Part shown: piece by piece, positions 18,231-26,978 of the stretch
Position numbering within the stretch: the stretch's first letter is position 1
Layout: each line of letters starts with the position of its first letter
DNA from: Rhodospirillaceae bacterium
GTDB lineage: Bacteria; Pseudomonadota; Alphaproteobacteria; GCA-2731375
NCBI GenBank assembly: GCA_018660265.1
Contig: JABJKS010000027.1
Coordinates: forward strand, 1-53,748
DNA: 53,748 nt
Reading direction: 5' to 3'
The notes under the pieces: model-generated
What the model saw: only the letters and a program-made list of their open reading frames with translations
Database searches by the model: none
Told to the model about the DNA's origin: nothing
Program-made: the position numbers and the translations under genes

Positions 18231-19309
18231 GCAGTGATACATCAGATCGTATCGTGACCAGCCAGGCGATGAACGATGATGGCAGGGACGTCGGTCTGCG
18301 ACCACAGGGTCTGGCGGAATTCGTCGGTCAGCGGGCGGAAAAGGAAAATCTGCGCATCTATATAGAGGCCGCCCGTCAGCGGGGCGAAGCCCTGGATCAC
18401 GTGCTGTTCCATGGCCCGCCCGGATTGGGCAAGACCACACTGGCGCAAATCGTCGCCCGTGAATTGGGTGTCGGGTTTCGGGCAACATCGGGCCCGGTGA
18501 TTGCCAAGGCCGGCGATCTGGCCGCAATTCTGACCCATCTGGAAGAACGCGATGTGCTGTTCATCGATGAGATCCATCGATTAAGCCCGGTGGTCGAAGA
18601 AGTGCTGTACCCGGCCATGGAAGATTTTCAACTGGATCTGGTCATTGGCGAGGGCCCGGCGGCACGCACTGTACGCATTGATCTGCCGCCCTTTACTTTG
18701 GTCGGCGCGACCACCCGCTCTGGCTTGATTACCACCCCGTTGCGGGAACGTTTCGGCATCCCCATTCGCCTACGGTTTTACGAGGTGGCGGAGTTGGAGT
18801 TGATCGTCGCGCGGGCCGCGGGTTTGTTGGATCTAAACCTGACTGTCGACGGCGCGTTGGAAATTGCCAAACGTTCAAGGGGCACGCCACGGGTTGCCGT
18901 ACGCTTGCTGCGCCGGGTCCGGGATTTTGCCACCGTCGCAGGGGCCGACGAAATTGATGCCATCAAGGCCGATGCCGCCCTGAACCGCCTGGAAGTGGAC
19001 CAACGGGGCCTGGACGCCATGGATCGCCGATATCTCAATTGTATCGCCCGGGACTTTGAGGGCGGGCCGGTAGGTGTAGAGACTATCGCCGCCTCCCTGT
19101 CCGAACAACGGGATGCCATTGAAGATATTATTGAACCCTATTTGATCCAGCAGGCCCTGTTGCAGCGCACGCCCAGGGGCCGGGTTCTGACCCGCAACGG
19201 CTATGCCCATCTGGGTCTGGCGGCGCCGGCGGCGAAACAGGCACAAATTGAATTATTGCCGCTGGTCGACGATGAGGCTGATATTGAAGCGGGGCTGGGC
19301 GATGACTGA
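18227..19309 (+). CDS. ruvB: Holliday junction DNA helicase motor RuvB
   Basis: A 360-residue AAA+ motor that drives branch migration. The N-terminus has [12 protein letters not shown], Walker [10 protein letters not shown] at about residues 64-72, Walker [11 protein letters not shown], sensor GATTRSG, the arginine-finger region and a C-terminal winged helix ([28 protein letters not shown] ... GRVLT). The extra acidic C-terminal tail is short. Its 3' end overlaps the ybgC start by eight bases. Confidence 0.97.
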   Translation: MSSDTSDRIVTSQAMNDDGRDVGLRPQGLAEFVGQRAEKENLRIYIEAARQRGEALDHVLFHGPPGLGKTTLAQIVARELGVGFRATSGPVIAKAGDLAAILTHLEERDVLFIDEIHRLSPVVEEVLYPAMEDFQLDLVIGEGPAARTVRIDLPPFTLVGATTRSGLITTPLRERFGIPIRLRFYEVAELELIVARAAGLLDLNLTVDGALEIAKRSRGTPRVAVRLLRRVRDFATVAGADEIDAIKADAALNRLEVDQRGLDAMDRRYLNCIARDFEGGPVGVETIAASLSEQRDAIEDIIEPYLIQQALLQRTPRGRVLTRNGYAHLGLAAPAAKQAQIELLPLVDDEADIEAGLGDD

Positions 19310-19736
19310 ACCCCACCGCTTCGCTGTGCGCATCCATTGGGAAGATACCGATGCCGCGGGCATCGTCTATTACGCCAACTATCTGCGCTTTATCGAGCGT
19401 GCCCGCAGCGACCTGGTGGGAGAGATGGGCATTGATCAAGCAGCGCTTTTGGCGGACCAGGGCGTGGTATTTCCCGTACGCAGGTGCGAGATCGACTATA
19501 TCCAGCCGGCCCGCCTGGATGACAGGCTTGAGGTGCGGACCATGGTTCGCAAGCTGGCCGGTGCCTCTATGAACATGGACCAGGACATCTACCGCGGCGA
19601 CGAAAAATTGATCCAGGCCAAGGTGCGCCTTGCCTGCATCGATGGCACGGGGCGGCCACGCCGCCTGCCGGACGGCGTCCGGGCCGCCCTGGCACGTACT
19701 GTGACACATACCGTTTTACCTGACGCAGGAAAGTAA
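19302..19736 (+). CDS. ybgC: YbgC-type acyl-CoA thioesterase of the Tol-Pal operon
   Basis: A 144-residue hotdog-fold thioesterase. The active-site stretch [27 protein letters not shown] includes the Asp of the 4-hydroxybenzoyl-CoA thioesterase type. YbgC homologues hydrolyse short or long acyl-CoA and associate with phospholipid synthesis; the gene usually precedes tolQ. The ATG at 19302 lies within the ruvB end (eight-base overlap), so ruvB and the Tol genes are probably one transcript here. The larger frame beginning at 19203 is unlikely because it lies entirely within ruvB. Confidence 0.93.
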   Translation: MTEPHRFAVRIHWEDTDAAGIVYYANYLRFIERARSDLVGEMGIDQAALLADQGVVFPVRRCEIDYIQPARLDDRLEVRTMVRKLAGASMNMDQDIYRGDEKLIQAKVRLACIDGTGRPRRLPDGVRAALARTVTHTVLPDAGK

Positions 19737-19740
19737 TTGC

Positions 19741-20475
19741 ATGGAAAATCAAGCCGTTGATGCGGTCGCACTCGCCGGCTCCGTTGCCGCCGCCGACTTT
19801 TCACTTTGGGGCCTGTTCCTCAAGGCGGATGTCCTGGTCAAGGGCGTCATGGTGATGCTGATTGTCGCCTCGTTCTGGTGCTGGGCGATCATCTTTGAAA
19901 AGGGCATCCGTTTTCGCCGCCTTCGCGCCCAGGCTGATGCGTTCGAAGATTCGTTCTGGTCCGGGGGCAGCCTGGAGGATCTATTCGACAAGATCGGCAC
20001 CCGGCCGGATCACCCAATGGAATTGCTGTTCGTCTCCGCCATGCGGGAATGGCGGCGATCCACCTCCAAGGGTTTGACGGGCGAAGATTTTTTGCGCGCC
20101 GGGATCAAGGACCGCATCGCCCAGGTCATGCACATCACCCTGACGCGGGAGATCGAACGCCTGGAACGCTATATGGGATTTCTGGCCACTGTCGGTTCCA
20201 CCGCGCCCTTCATTGGTCTGTTCGGCACGGTCTGGGGCATCATGAATTCATTCCAGGCCATCGCGTTGACCAAGAACACCAACCTTGCCGTAGTCGCGCC
20301 GGGCATTGCCGAGGCGTTGTTTGCCACCGCCCTGGGTTTGATCGCCGCCATTCCCGCCGTTGTGGCCTACAACAAGTTCTCCACCGATCTGGGCCGCTAT
20401 ACCATTCGCCTGGAAGGTTTTGTCGGTGAATTCTCGGCCATTCTATCCCGGCAACTGGACGAAAGGCGGGATTGA
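19741..20475 (+). CDS. tolQ: Tol-Pal proton channel subunit TolQ
   Basis: A 244-residue inner-membrane protein of the MotA/ExbB/TolQ family. It has three membrane spans: about residues 28-50 (GVMVMLIVASFWCWAIIFEKG), 140-165 and 170-195 (APGIAEALFATALGLIAAIPAVVAYN). With TolR it uses the proton gradient to energise TolA, which helps the outer membrane constrict in division. It is four bases after ybgC and overlaps tolR by one base. Confidence 0.95.
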   Translation: MENQAVDAVALAGSVAAADFSLWGLFLKADVLVKGVMVMLIVASFWCWAIIFEKGIRFRRLRAQADAFEDSFWSGGSLEDLFDKIGTRPDHPMELLFVSAMREWRRSTSKGLTGEDFLRAGIKDRIAQVMHITLTREIERLERYMGFLATVGSTAPFIGLFGTVWGIMNSFQAIALTKNTNLAVVAPGIAEALFATALGLIAAIPAVVAYNKFSTDLGRYTIRLEGFVGEFSAILSRQLDERRD

Positions 20476-20945
20476 TGGCGGGCTCCATGCAAAATTCATC
20501 GCGTATGGGCCGACGGCCCGGGCGCTACAACACAATGTCAGAGATCAATGTGACGCCGTTTGTTGATGTGATGTTGGTGCTGCTGGTGGTCTTTATGATC
20601 ACGGCACCCTTGTTGACCGTTGGTGTACCCATCGATCTGCCGAAGGCCTCCGCCTCCAACCTGCAGGGAAATGAAGAACCTTTGACCGTGTCCATTAACG
20701 GCAATGGGAATATATTCTTGCAAGAGACATTGGTGAAAAGCGATGAATTGGTCGCCCGCCTTTTGGCCATTGCGGAGAACCGCACCTCACGCAGAATTTT
20801 CGTGCGCGGCGACCGCTCTGTCGACTATGGCGCTGTCATGGCCGTCATGGGTAGCCTGAACGCGGCCGGCTTCAACAAAGTCGCCCTGGTTACGGAAGCG
20901 CCCCAAGCCAGCCAAACTAATAACACACCTGCGGCCAAGAAATAA
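20475..20945 (+). CDS. tolR: Tol-Pal proton channel subunit TolR
   Basis: A 156-residue ExbD/TolR protein. A single N-terminal membrane helix holds the proton-carrying Asp in INVTPFVDVMLVLLVVFMI, followed by TAPLLTVGVPIDLP and a periplasmic domain (FVRGDRSVDYGAVMAVMGSLNAAGF). The ATG at 20475 overlaps the tolQ stop as TGATG. A TTG one codon earlier is possible but less likely. The C-terminal tail is rich in Gln, Thr and Ala. Confidence 0.95.
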   Translation: MAGSMQNSSRMGRRPGRYNTMSEINVTPFVDVMLVLLVVFMITAPLLTVGVPIDLPKASASNLQGNEEPLTVSINGNGNIFLQETLVKSDELVARLLAIAENRTSRRIFVRGDRSVDYGAVMAVMGSLNAAGFNKVALVTEAPQASQTNNTPAAKK

Positions 20946-20957
20946 CGGTGCCGGACC

Positions 20958-21929
20958 TTGCGCAATGGAATAGCCATATCAACCCTGCTCCACGCCGGAG
21001 TGGTGGCAGCCGTGATTTATGGCTTACCGGATCTGTTCAACACGCCCATTGTTCTGGAACAACCGATCATCGTCGAACTGGTCACTATTTCGGAAAAAAC
21101 GACTTCGCAAAAACCGCTCCAACCCAGCCCCAAAAAGGCCCCGCCGCCGGCACCAAAATTAAAACCCATTGCCACGCCGGAGCCGGAGCCGGAACCAAAA
21201 CCCGAACCACCTGTCGCGAAAGCGCCGCCACCACCGCCGCCACCTGCAGCGACACCGGAACCGGCGGCCACGCCAACCCCGCCACCGCCCGAGCCTGCGA
21301 AAGCGAAACCAAAACCAAAAGCCGTCGAAAAGCCGGTGCAGGTCGCACAGCCGAAGCCAAAACCCGTGCAGAAGCCAAAACCACCAAAACAGGTCGCCTC
21401 GACCGAGCCGCCCAAGGCTTTCCGCACATTGCCCCGCCCCAAGGCAAAGCCGAAACGCAAACGGCGGCAGTTCAATACCAATCGTATTGCCGCCTTGCTG
21501 GACAAGGATCATACCAAAAAATCGACGGACAGCCGTCGCAGCCCGAAAAAATCCAAAACCGCCAAACCGGTGCCAAGACGGGCAAACCCGGTGCGTGCGC
21601 AATCCATTGCGCAACCCATGACCATGAGCGAGATCGACGCCATCCGCTATCAGATCCAGCAATGCTGGTCCATTCCCGCCGGTGCGCGGGATGCGGAGAA
21701 TTTGGTTGTACGGATCAAAGTGTTTCTGAATACCGACGGCACCCTGGCCAAGGCGCCGGAAATCGTCGGCAGCAACCAGACCGGCGACCCATTCTATCGC
21801 ACGGCCGCGGAAAGCGCCCGACGCGCCGTCTTAAAGTGCGCCCCTTTGAAAAACCTGCCGGTAGACAAATATTCCCGCTGGCGGGAATTGACATTGACCT
21901 TCAACCCCCGCGAAATGCTGGGCGGATAG
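20958..21929 (+). CDS. tolA: Tol-Pal protein TolA
   Basis: A 323-residue energy-transducing protein linking the inner membrane TolQR to periplasmic TolB and Pal. It has one N-terminal membrane span (ISTLLHAGVVAAVIYG), a long Pro/Lys/Glu/Ala-rich periplasmic stalk (about residues 50-170, many PEPEP and KPKPK units) and a C-terminal TolA/TonB-like domain (MSEIDAIRYQIQQCWSIPAG ... NTDGTL ... REMLGG end). No ATG or GTG is available upstream in frame after the tolR stop, so the start is the TTG at 20958. The stalk gives strong false frames on both strands. Confidence 0.9.
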   Translation: MRNGIAISTLLHAGVVAAVIYGLPDLFNTPIVLEQPIIVELVTISEKTTSQKPLQPSPKKAPPPAPKLKPIATPEPEPEPKPEPPVAKAPPPPPPPAATPEPAATPTPPPPEPAKAKPKPKAVEKPVQVAQPKPKPVQKPKPPKQVASTEPPKAFRTLPRPKAKPKRKRRQFNTNRIAALLDKDHTKKSTDSRRSPKKSKTAKPVPRRANPVRAQSIAQPMTMSEIDAIRYQIQQCWSIPAGARDAENLVVRIKVFLNTDGTLAKAPEIVGSNQTGDPFYRTAAESARRAVLKCAPLKNLPVDKYSRWRELTLTFNPREMLGG

Positions 21930-21947
21930 AATAGGAAGCCATACGCT

Positions 21948-23309
21948 ATGTTGACCCTGCATCGACCCAAACATCTTCCGACACTTGCCATGCTGCTATT
22001 GGTGCTGCCCTTTCTCATCGCGAATATAAACCCGGCACGGGCGGCCCTGGAAATCGATATCACCAAGGGCAATGTTGATCCGCTGCCCGTGGCCATACCG
22101 GATTTTCATGGCGCGGACGCCTCTGCCGCCGGTCAAGGCCGGCGCATGGCACAGGTGATTACCGCGAACCTGGATCGATCGGGACTGTTCCGCCCGTTAG
22201 ATCCGAAGTCGTTTATCCAAACGCCAGAATCCCTGCAAGCCCGCCCCCGCTTTGCTGATTGGCGCGTCCTGAACGCCCAGGCCCTGGTCTCGGGCAAAGT
22301 TGGGGTGGAAAGCGACGGCCGCCTTCGGGTGGAGTTTCGTTTATGGGATGTGCTGTCGGGAGAGCAGATGACAGGGTTGGTCTATTTCTCCACGCCCGGC
22401 AACTGGCGGCGTATTGCCCACGTTATATCCGATGCGATCTATAAGCGGCTAACGGGCGAGGCGGGTTATTTCGATACACGGGTGGTCTATGTGGCTGAGA
22501 ACGGGCCGAGAGATCGGCGTATCAAGCGTCTGGCTATTATGGATCAGGATGGTGACGGCCACCGCTTCCTGACCGATGGCAGCTATCTCGTTCTGACGCC
22601 GCGCTTCTCTCCCTCGCGGCAGGAGATTACCTATCTTTCATATTACCGCAACACACCGCGGGTCTATCTCTACAACATCGATACGGGCCGACAGGAAGTT
22701 TTAGGCGAATTCCCCGGCATGACCTATGCGCCCCGGTTCTCGCCCGACGGCAATCAGGTCATTATGAGCATGGCCAAGGACGGCAAATCGAATATTTTCG
22801 CCATGGATTTGCGGACACGCGCGATCAACAACCTGACGACGGGGCCGGCGATCGATACTTCGCCTTGTTATGCGCCGGACGGAAAACGCATTGTTTTCAA
22901 TTCTGACCGCGGCGGCAGCCAACAACTTTATGTGATGGGGGCAAACGGCAAAGGCGTCAAACGCATCTCATTCGGCAAAGGGCGCTATGCAACACCGGTC
23001 TGGTCACCGCGTGGTGATCTGATTGCCTTTACGAAAATGCGCCAGGGAAAATTCTTTATTGGTGTCATGCGACCCGACGGCAGTGGAGAGCGGATTTTGT
23101 CTGAGAGTTTCCTTGATGAGGGGCCAACCTGGGCACCTAACGGTCGCGTTTTGATGTTTTTCCGCCAAAAACCGGCACGCGCAGGAGGTAAAGGCGGGCG
23201 AACACGCCTTTGGTCCGTTGATTTGACCGGCTACAATGAACGTGAGGTCGTCACCCCAATCGATGCCTCGGACCCGGCCTGGTCGCCCCTAAGCCCCTTG
23301 AATCGTTAG
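21948..23309 (+). CDS. tolB: Tol-Pal periplasmic protein TolB
   Basis: A 453-residue secreted beta-propeller. A signal peptide (hydrophobic [20 protein letters not shown]) precedes the mature [19 protein letters not shown] domain. Later come the WD-like TolB repeats: [64 protein letters not shown] and [11 protein letters not shown]. It binds Pal and TolA in the periplasm. It starts 18 bases after tolA. Confidence 0.96.
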   Translation: MLTLHRPKHLPTLAMLLLVLPFLIANINPARAALEIDITKGNVDPLPVAIPDFHGADASAAGQGRRMAQVITANLDRSGLFRPLDPKSFIQTPESLQARPRFADWRVLNAQALVSGKVGVESDGRLRVEFRLWDVLSGEQMTGLVYFSTPGNWRRIAHVISDAIYKRLTGEAGYFDTRVVYVAENGPRDRRIKRLAIMDQDGDGHRFLTDGSYLVLTPRFSPSRQEITYLSYYRNTPRVYLYNIDTGRQEVLGEFPGMTYAPRFSPDGNQVIMSMAKDGKSNIFAMDLRTRAINNLTTGPAIDTSPCYAPDGKRIVFNSDRGGSQQLYVMGANGKGVKRISFGKGRYATPVWSPRGDLIAFTKMRQGKFFIGVMRPDGSGERILSESFLDEGPTWAPNGRVLMFFRQKPARAGGKGGRTRLWSVDLTGYNEREVVTPIDASDPAWSPLSPLNR

Positions 23310-23695
23310 CGGTTTATGGTTAATGTCGATACTGAATATCGCCCAAGGCGAGGGGACGGAGGAGTGAGGGATACACTAAAATTTTACCGCCCCGTCGCGC
23401 GATTGGATGGATTTTTTTGTGTATTACTTTAATTTCTGTCATTAGGTAGTTGTTAAACTAATGATGCCCATGTATGTCTGTCTCGTTGGTAGTTTGGTTG
23501 AAGATGTCGATGGTCGACGGCAGTTTACGCTTGCTGAACTTACGAATGACTTGAGCCGGAATATTGCGTTCAAGTGAGCGAAAGAATTTTTTGCGCCGGT
23601 TTTTGTTGGATTGCAAAATTCGACGTCACCGGTGCTGTTGCAATAATGTGCTGATATGCATGAATACCGGAATAACACAATGAGGAGTGTTCTCT
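23310..23695. other. tolB-pal intergenic region
   Basis: About 385 bases, visibly AT-richer than the neighbouring genes. It probably contains a separate promoter for pal. A plus-strand frame of 38 codons (23461-23577) starts with two ATGs but has only a weak AGGTAG upstream and no recognisable family. I saw no strong terminator after tolB and no defensible -35/-10 pair. Confidence 0.5.
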
Positions 23696-24238
23696 ATGGT
23701 CTTTGAGAAAGTTGCGCTGAAGGCGGCGTGTTTGGCGGCGACCATTCTATTGGTCGCAGCGTGCGAAACACCGGTCGAAGAAAAGGCCGATACGTCAGGC
23801 AGCGGGGGCGCCAAACAGTCAACGATGCAAAAGGCTGCGCCCAAGGCCGAAATGAAGTCCGAAATGACGCCAAAGGTTATGCCTGGTTCTCAAGAGGACT
23901 TGGTGGTGAACGTCGGCAGTCAAATTCACTTTGACTATGACAAATCAAATTTGCGTACGGATGCTCGCAAGGTGGTGGAGCGTTGGGCCGATTGGCTGCA
24001 GCAGTATCCGGCCCTGACCGTGACCATCGAAGGTCATTGTGATGAGCGCGGCACACGGGAATACAACTTGGGCCTTGGCGAACGGCGTGCAGATTCAGCC
24101 CGCAAGTATCTGATTGCCCTGGGCGTCAATGCAGATCGCATCGGCACCATTTCCTACGGCAAGGAACGCCCGCTTTGCGTCAGCAGCAACGATGCCTGCT
24201 ACAGCCAAAACCGGCGCGATAATTTGCTCGTCAATTAA
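23696..24238 (+). CDS. pal: Peptidoglycan-associated lipoprotein Pal
   Basis: A 180-residue outer-membrane lipoprotein. The lipobox LLVAAC lies near residue 22, followed by a Lys/Ala/Glu-rich linker. The OmpA-like peptidoglycan-binding domain contains IHFDYDKSNLRTDARKVVERWADWLQQYP, then VTIEGHCDERGTREYNLGLGERRADSARKYL and GTISYGKERPLC. It tethers the outer membrane to the wall and recycles with TolB. The ATG at 23696 has GAGGAG nine bases upstream. Confidence 0.96.
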   Translation: MVFEKVALKAACLAATILLVAACETPVEEKADTSGSGGAKQSTMQKAAPKAEMKSEMTPKVMPGSQEDLVVNVGSQIHFDYDKSNLRTDARKVVERWADWLQQYPALTVTIEGHCDERGTREYNLGLGERRADSARKYLIALGVNADRIGTISYGKERPLCVSSNDACYSQNRRDNLLVN

Positions 24239-24496
24239 TTGACCTCTCTCGCCTAGGCCAGCACGGCTGTGGGCGTAAGGTTGCCAGACGATTTTTTGGG
24301 CCCGTCTTCAGGCATCTACATTCGCAAACGCGATGGAGATGGCCAAGGCGGGTCCAATTTCGTTTAGAGCTATTCGCTTTAGTTTGATTGGCTATAATTT
24401 TGCCGTATTTGGATGGCAAAGACAGTTTTGCAAGATGTACCGTTTGCTGCAAAAATGGCAACGGCCCCTGAATTCAAATATCCGGAGCAAGGATCG

Positions 24497-25468
24497 ATGC
24501 AGCGCCTTCGCCAAATATTCCTGAATGATGCGAAACTTGACCGGCACACCCCGGTCAGATTTAGTCTGTGCCTGCTGGCCGGTCTGTTGATTTTTCCCGT
24601 GTTCGCGCCCACGATCGGACAGGCCCAAAACGTCGATCTGCAAACCTTGAACCAACGTATTGAGCGACTGCAACGTGATCTGAACATTTTGCAAAAAGAC
24701 TATTATCGTGGTGAGAAACGCGGCGCGGCGCAACAAAGCGGCGCATCGACAGGCGCAAATTCCGCCGGCCAACTGGCCAACGCGGAAATTCGTATGAGCA
24801 CGTTGGAAGCCGATATGCGGCGCTTGACCGGACAATTGGAAGAGGTTCGCCACGGCATCCAAACTGTATTACAACGCCTGGACGGCTTGGTTAAGGATGT
24901 GGACTTCCGTTTGACTGAGATAGAGCGGCGGCAAACGGGTGCACCGGCAGCGGCAAACAACGCCACGACTGGCATGGGAACAAGCACGGGCACAAATCCA
25001 CCTGGCGGACAAACAGGCGCGGCGACGTCAGGGCCACAGCCCCCCGTTGCGCCTAGCGCTCCGCCGACAGTGCTGCCCAAGGGCACGCCCATTGAGCAAT
25101 ATAATTATGCCTATTCATTGTTGTTGAAGGTTCAACTGGCTGAAGCAGAAACGGCGTTTCAGGAGTTTTTGGAAGCGCACGGCGACGATGCCCTGGCCGG
25201 GAACGCGCAATATTGGCTGGGCGAGACATATTACGCCCGGAATAAATTATCGGACGCCGCCCGCGCCTTCCTGGTCGGCCTGGAACATTTTCCAACCTCC
25301 AGCAAAACACCGGATACCATGCTGAAATTAGGCATCACCCTTGGCAAAATGGGCCAAAAAGAAGAGGCCTGTGTAACCTATATCGAAATGAAAAAGAAAT
25401 TCCCCAATTTGCGGGCCCCGGTAGGCCGGCGGTTGCGGAAGGAAATGAAAGCGGGCAGCTGCAACTGA
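24497..25468 (+). CDS. cpoB: Cell division coordinator CpoB (YbgF)
   Basis: A 323-residue periplasmic protein. A signal peptide (LCLLAGLLIFPVFAPTIGQA) is followed by a coiled-coil segment (LQTLNQRIERLQRDLNILQKD, then STLEADMRRLTGQLEEVRHGIQTVLQRLDGL), a Gly/Thr/Pro-rich linker, and TPR repeats (YNYAYSLLLKVQLAEAETAFQEFLEAH, AQYWLGETYYARNKLSDAARAFL). CpoB coordinates peptidoglycan synthesis and outer-membrane constriction with Tol. I chose the ATG at 24497, which has AAGGA just upstream and begins the signal peptide; a longer frame to 24413 is unlikely. Confidence 0.92.
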   Translation: MQRLRQIFLNDAKLDRHTPVRFSLCLLAGLLIFPVFAPTIGQAQNVDLQTLNQRIERLQRDLNILQKDYYRGEKRGAAQQSGASTGANSAGQLANAEIRMSTLEADMRRLTGQLEEVRHGIQTVLQRLDGLVKDVDFRLTEIERRQTGAPAAANNATTGMGTSTGTNPPGGQTGAATSGPQPPVAPSAPPTVLPKGTPIEQYNYAYSLLLKVQLAEAETAFQEFLEAHGDDALAGNAQYWLGETYYARNKLSDAARAFLVGLEHFPTSSKTPDTMLKLGITLGKMGQKEEACVTYIEMKKKFPNLRAPVGRRLRKEMKAGSCN

Positions 25469-25479
25469 CAACTTGCGAC

Positions 25480-26853
25480 ATGGCACCGTCATCCATACCC
25501 ATGATTGAGAACTTGACCGAGCCCGGATTAAACAACCCAATAGGCAGCGCGATGGATAGCGAAACATTCGCCGCGCTGATGGACGATCTGGGGCCGTTTG
25601 AGGCGGCACCACACATCGCCGTGGCGGTATCGGGCGGCGCAGACAGCATGGCACTTGCCCTGCTGAGCCATGACTGGGTCCGGGCGCGGGGCGGCGCTGT
25701 TCTGGCAATAAGCGTCGATCACGGTCTGCGGCAGGATGCGGCAGCGGAATGCCGTCAGGTCCGCGCCTGGCTGGCGAACAAGGGCATTGTCCATCGAACC
25801 TTGCGCTGGCAGGGCGAAAAACCCAACGGCGGTATCCAGGCCGCCGCCCGGCAGGCCCGCTATGATTTGCTGGCCGTTTGCTGCCGCAGCAAAGGTATTC
25901 TGCATTTATTGACCGCACATCATGGGGACGATCAAGCGGAAACCCTGTTACTACGCCTGGACAAAAGCAGTGGTATTGAAGGTCTCGCCGGCATGGCTAA
26001 AGGTCGCGTTCTGGGGAGCGGCGGCGTACGCATGTTGCGTCCGTTGTTGGCGCAACGGCATGCGGATTTGGTTGCAACCCTGGAAGCCCGCGATCAATTC
26101 TGGCTGCAGGATCCTTCCAACCGGGATACGAAGTACGCCCGGGTCAGGGCCCGGCAATTGCTTGCCTGCGATGAGGGCCGGACAGCGGAACTGCTAGCAT
26201 TGGCAAACGAAGCCGGCAATGTGCGCCGGCAATTGCGCGGTGCATTGGCAGATCTGGCAGCCCGAACGGTAAGCTTGCACCCAGCCGGTTATTGCCATTT
26301 TGACCCGCGCCTCTGCCAAGGACAACGCAGCGCCATGCTTCAACCGCTTCTGGCTGATCTATTGCGTTGCATCGGCGGCGGAAGCTATCGGCCAAGACGA
26401 GAACGCGTGGACCGATTGGCGCAGGATCTGGCCCAAGGTAACCTGGCTGGCGGGCGCACTTTGGGTGGGGCGCGGGTCTTGCCGCAGCAACATGGCGTGC
26501 TGATCTGCCGTGAAGCGGGACGCCTGCCCAGTCGTAGTGACGTAGGCACGGCCAAATCAGGGCGCTGGGATCGTTTTCAATGGCGCCTGGGCAAGACGGA
26601 GGCAAAAAATCTCTCAGTCGGTGCCTTGGGGCAGGAAGGCTGGCGTCAGGTTCGTAGCCGAACGCAAAATCCACTGCCCAGCCGGGTCAATCCGGTACTT
26701 CCCGCCTTGTGGCAGCATGATCGCGTGATCGCCGTCCCGCACCTGAATTTGACCAAAGATGTGGGAGCACCCGTAGAATTGCGAAAAATCGGCTTTTCAG
26801 CCCGTTTTTCACCTCTTAATCCCCTACAACCCGATGGCTTGATACTTGTATGA
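25480..26853 (+). CDS. tilS: tRNA(Ile)-lysidine synthetase
   Basis: A 457-residue PP-loop enzyme that modifies C34 of the tRNA-Ile2 anticodon to lysidine so that it reads AUA. The ATP motif VAVSGGADSMALALL is at about residues 49-62, then ISVDHGLRQDAAAEC and LTAHHGDDQAETLLLRL. The central and C-terminal domains are shorter on motif. The start may really be the ATG at 25552, since homologues usually begin about 15 residues before the PP-loop strand; no start has a good ribosome site. A promoter for ftsH overlaps its 3' end. Confidence 0.93.
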   Translation: MAPSSIPMIENLTEPGLNNPIGSAMDSETFAALMDDLGPFEAAPHIAVAVSGGADSMALALLSHDWVRARGGAVLAISVDHGLRQDAAAECRQVRAWLANKGIVHRTLRWQGEKPNGGIQAAARQARYDLLAVCCRSKGILHLLTAHHGDDQAETLLLRLDKSSGIEGLAGMAKGRVLGSGGVRMLRPLLAQRHADLVATLEARDQFWLQDPSNRDTKYARVRARQLLACDEGRTAELLALANEAGNVRRQLRGALADLAARTVSLHPAGYCHFDPRLCQGQRSAMLQPLLADLLRCIGGGSYRPRRERVDRLAQDLAQGNLAGGRTLGGARVLPQQHGVLICREAGRLPSRSDVGTAKSGRWDRFQWRLGKTEAKNLSVGALGQEGWRQVRSRTQNPLPSRVNPVLPALWQHDRVIAVPHLNLTKDVGAPVELRKIGFSARFSPLNPLQPDGLILV

Positions 26854-26867
26854 GCGCTTCTTAGCAT
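26839..26867 (+). promoter_or_regulatory. Candidate sigma-70-type promoter for ftsH
   Basis: TTGATA at 26839-26844 (one mismatch to the -35 consensus), a 17-base spacer and TAGCAT at 26862-26867 (-10-like). It lies at the end of tilS and 112 bases before the ftsH start, which would give a leader of about 105 bases. Confidence 0.4.
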
Positions 26868-26907
26868 TATCTTTATGGAAACCAGCCATTATGGTGTAAT
26901 GAAGTCA

Positions 26908-26929
26908 CCCCGATCCAGCTTTTTCGGGG
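26908..26929 (+). promoter_or_regulatory. Hairpin in the ftsH leader
   Basis: CCCCGA (26908-26913) pairs with TCGGGG (26924-26929) across a ten-base loop. There is no run of T after it, so it is not a standard terminator. It is 49 bases upstream of the start GTG and could affect translation or mRNA stability. The function is not established. Confidence 0.35.
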
Positions 26930-26978
26930 GATGCCTACGCATTGGCTTGACCGAGACGCTGCCGAAAAAGGATACAAG

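Noticed and set aside
20948-21934. Long open frames overlapping tolA on both strands
   Set aside because: The Pro/Lys/Glu-rich stalk codons give open alternative frames by composition. The frame with the membrane anchor and TolA C-terminal domain is the real one.
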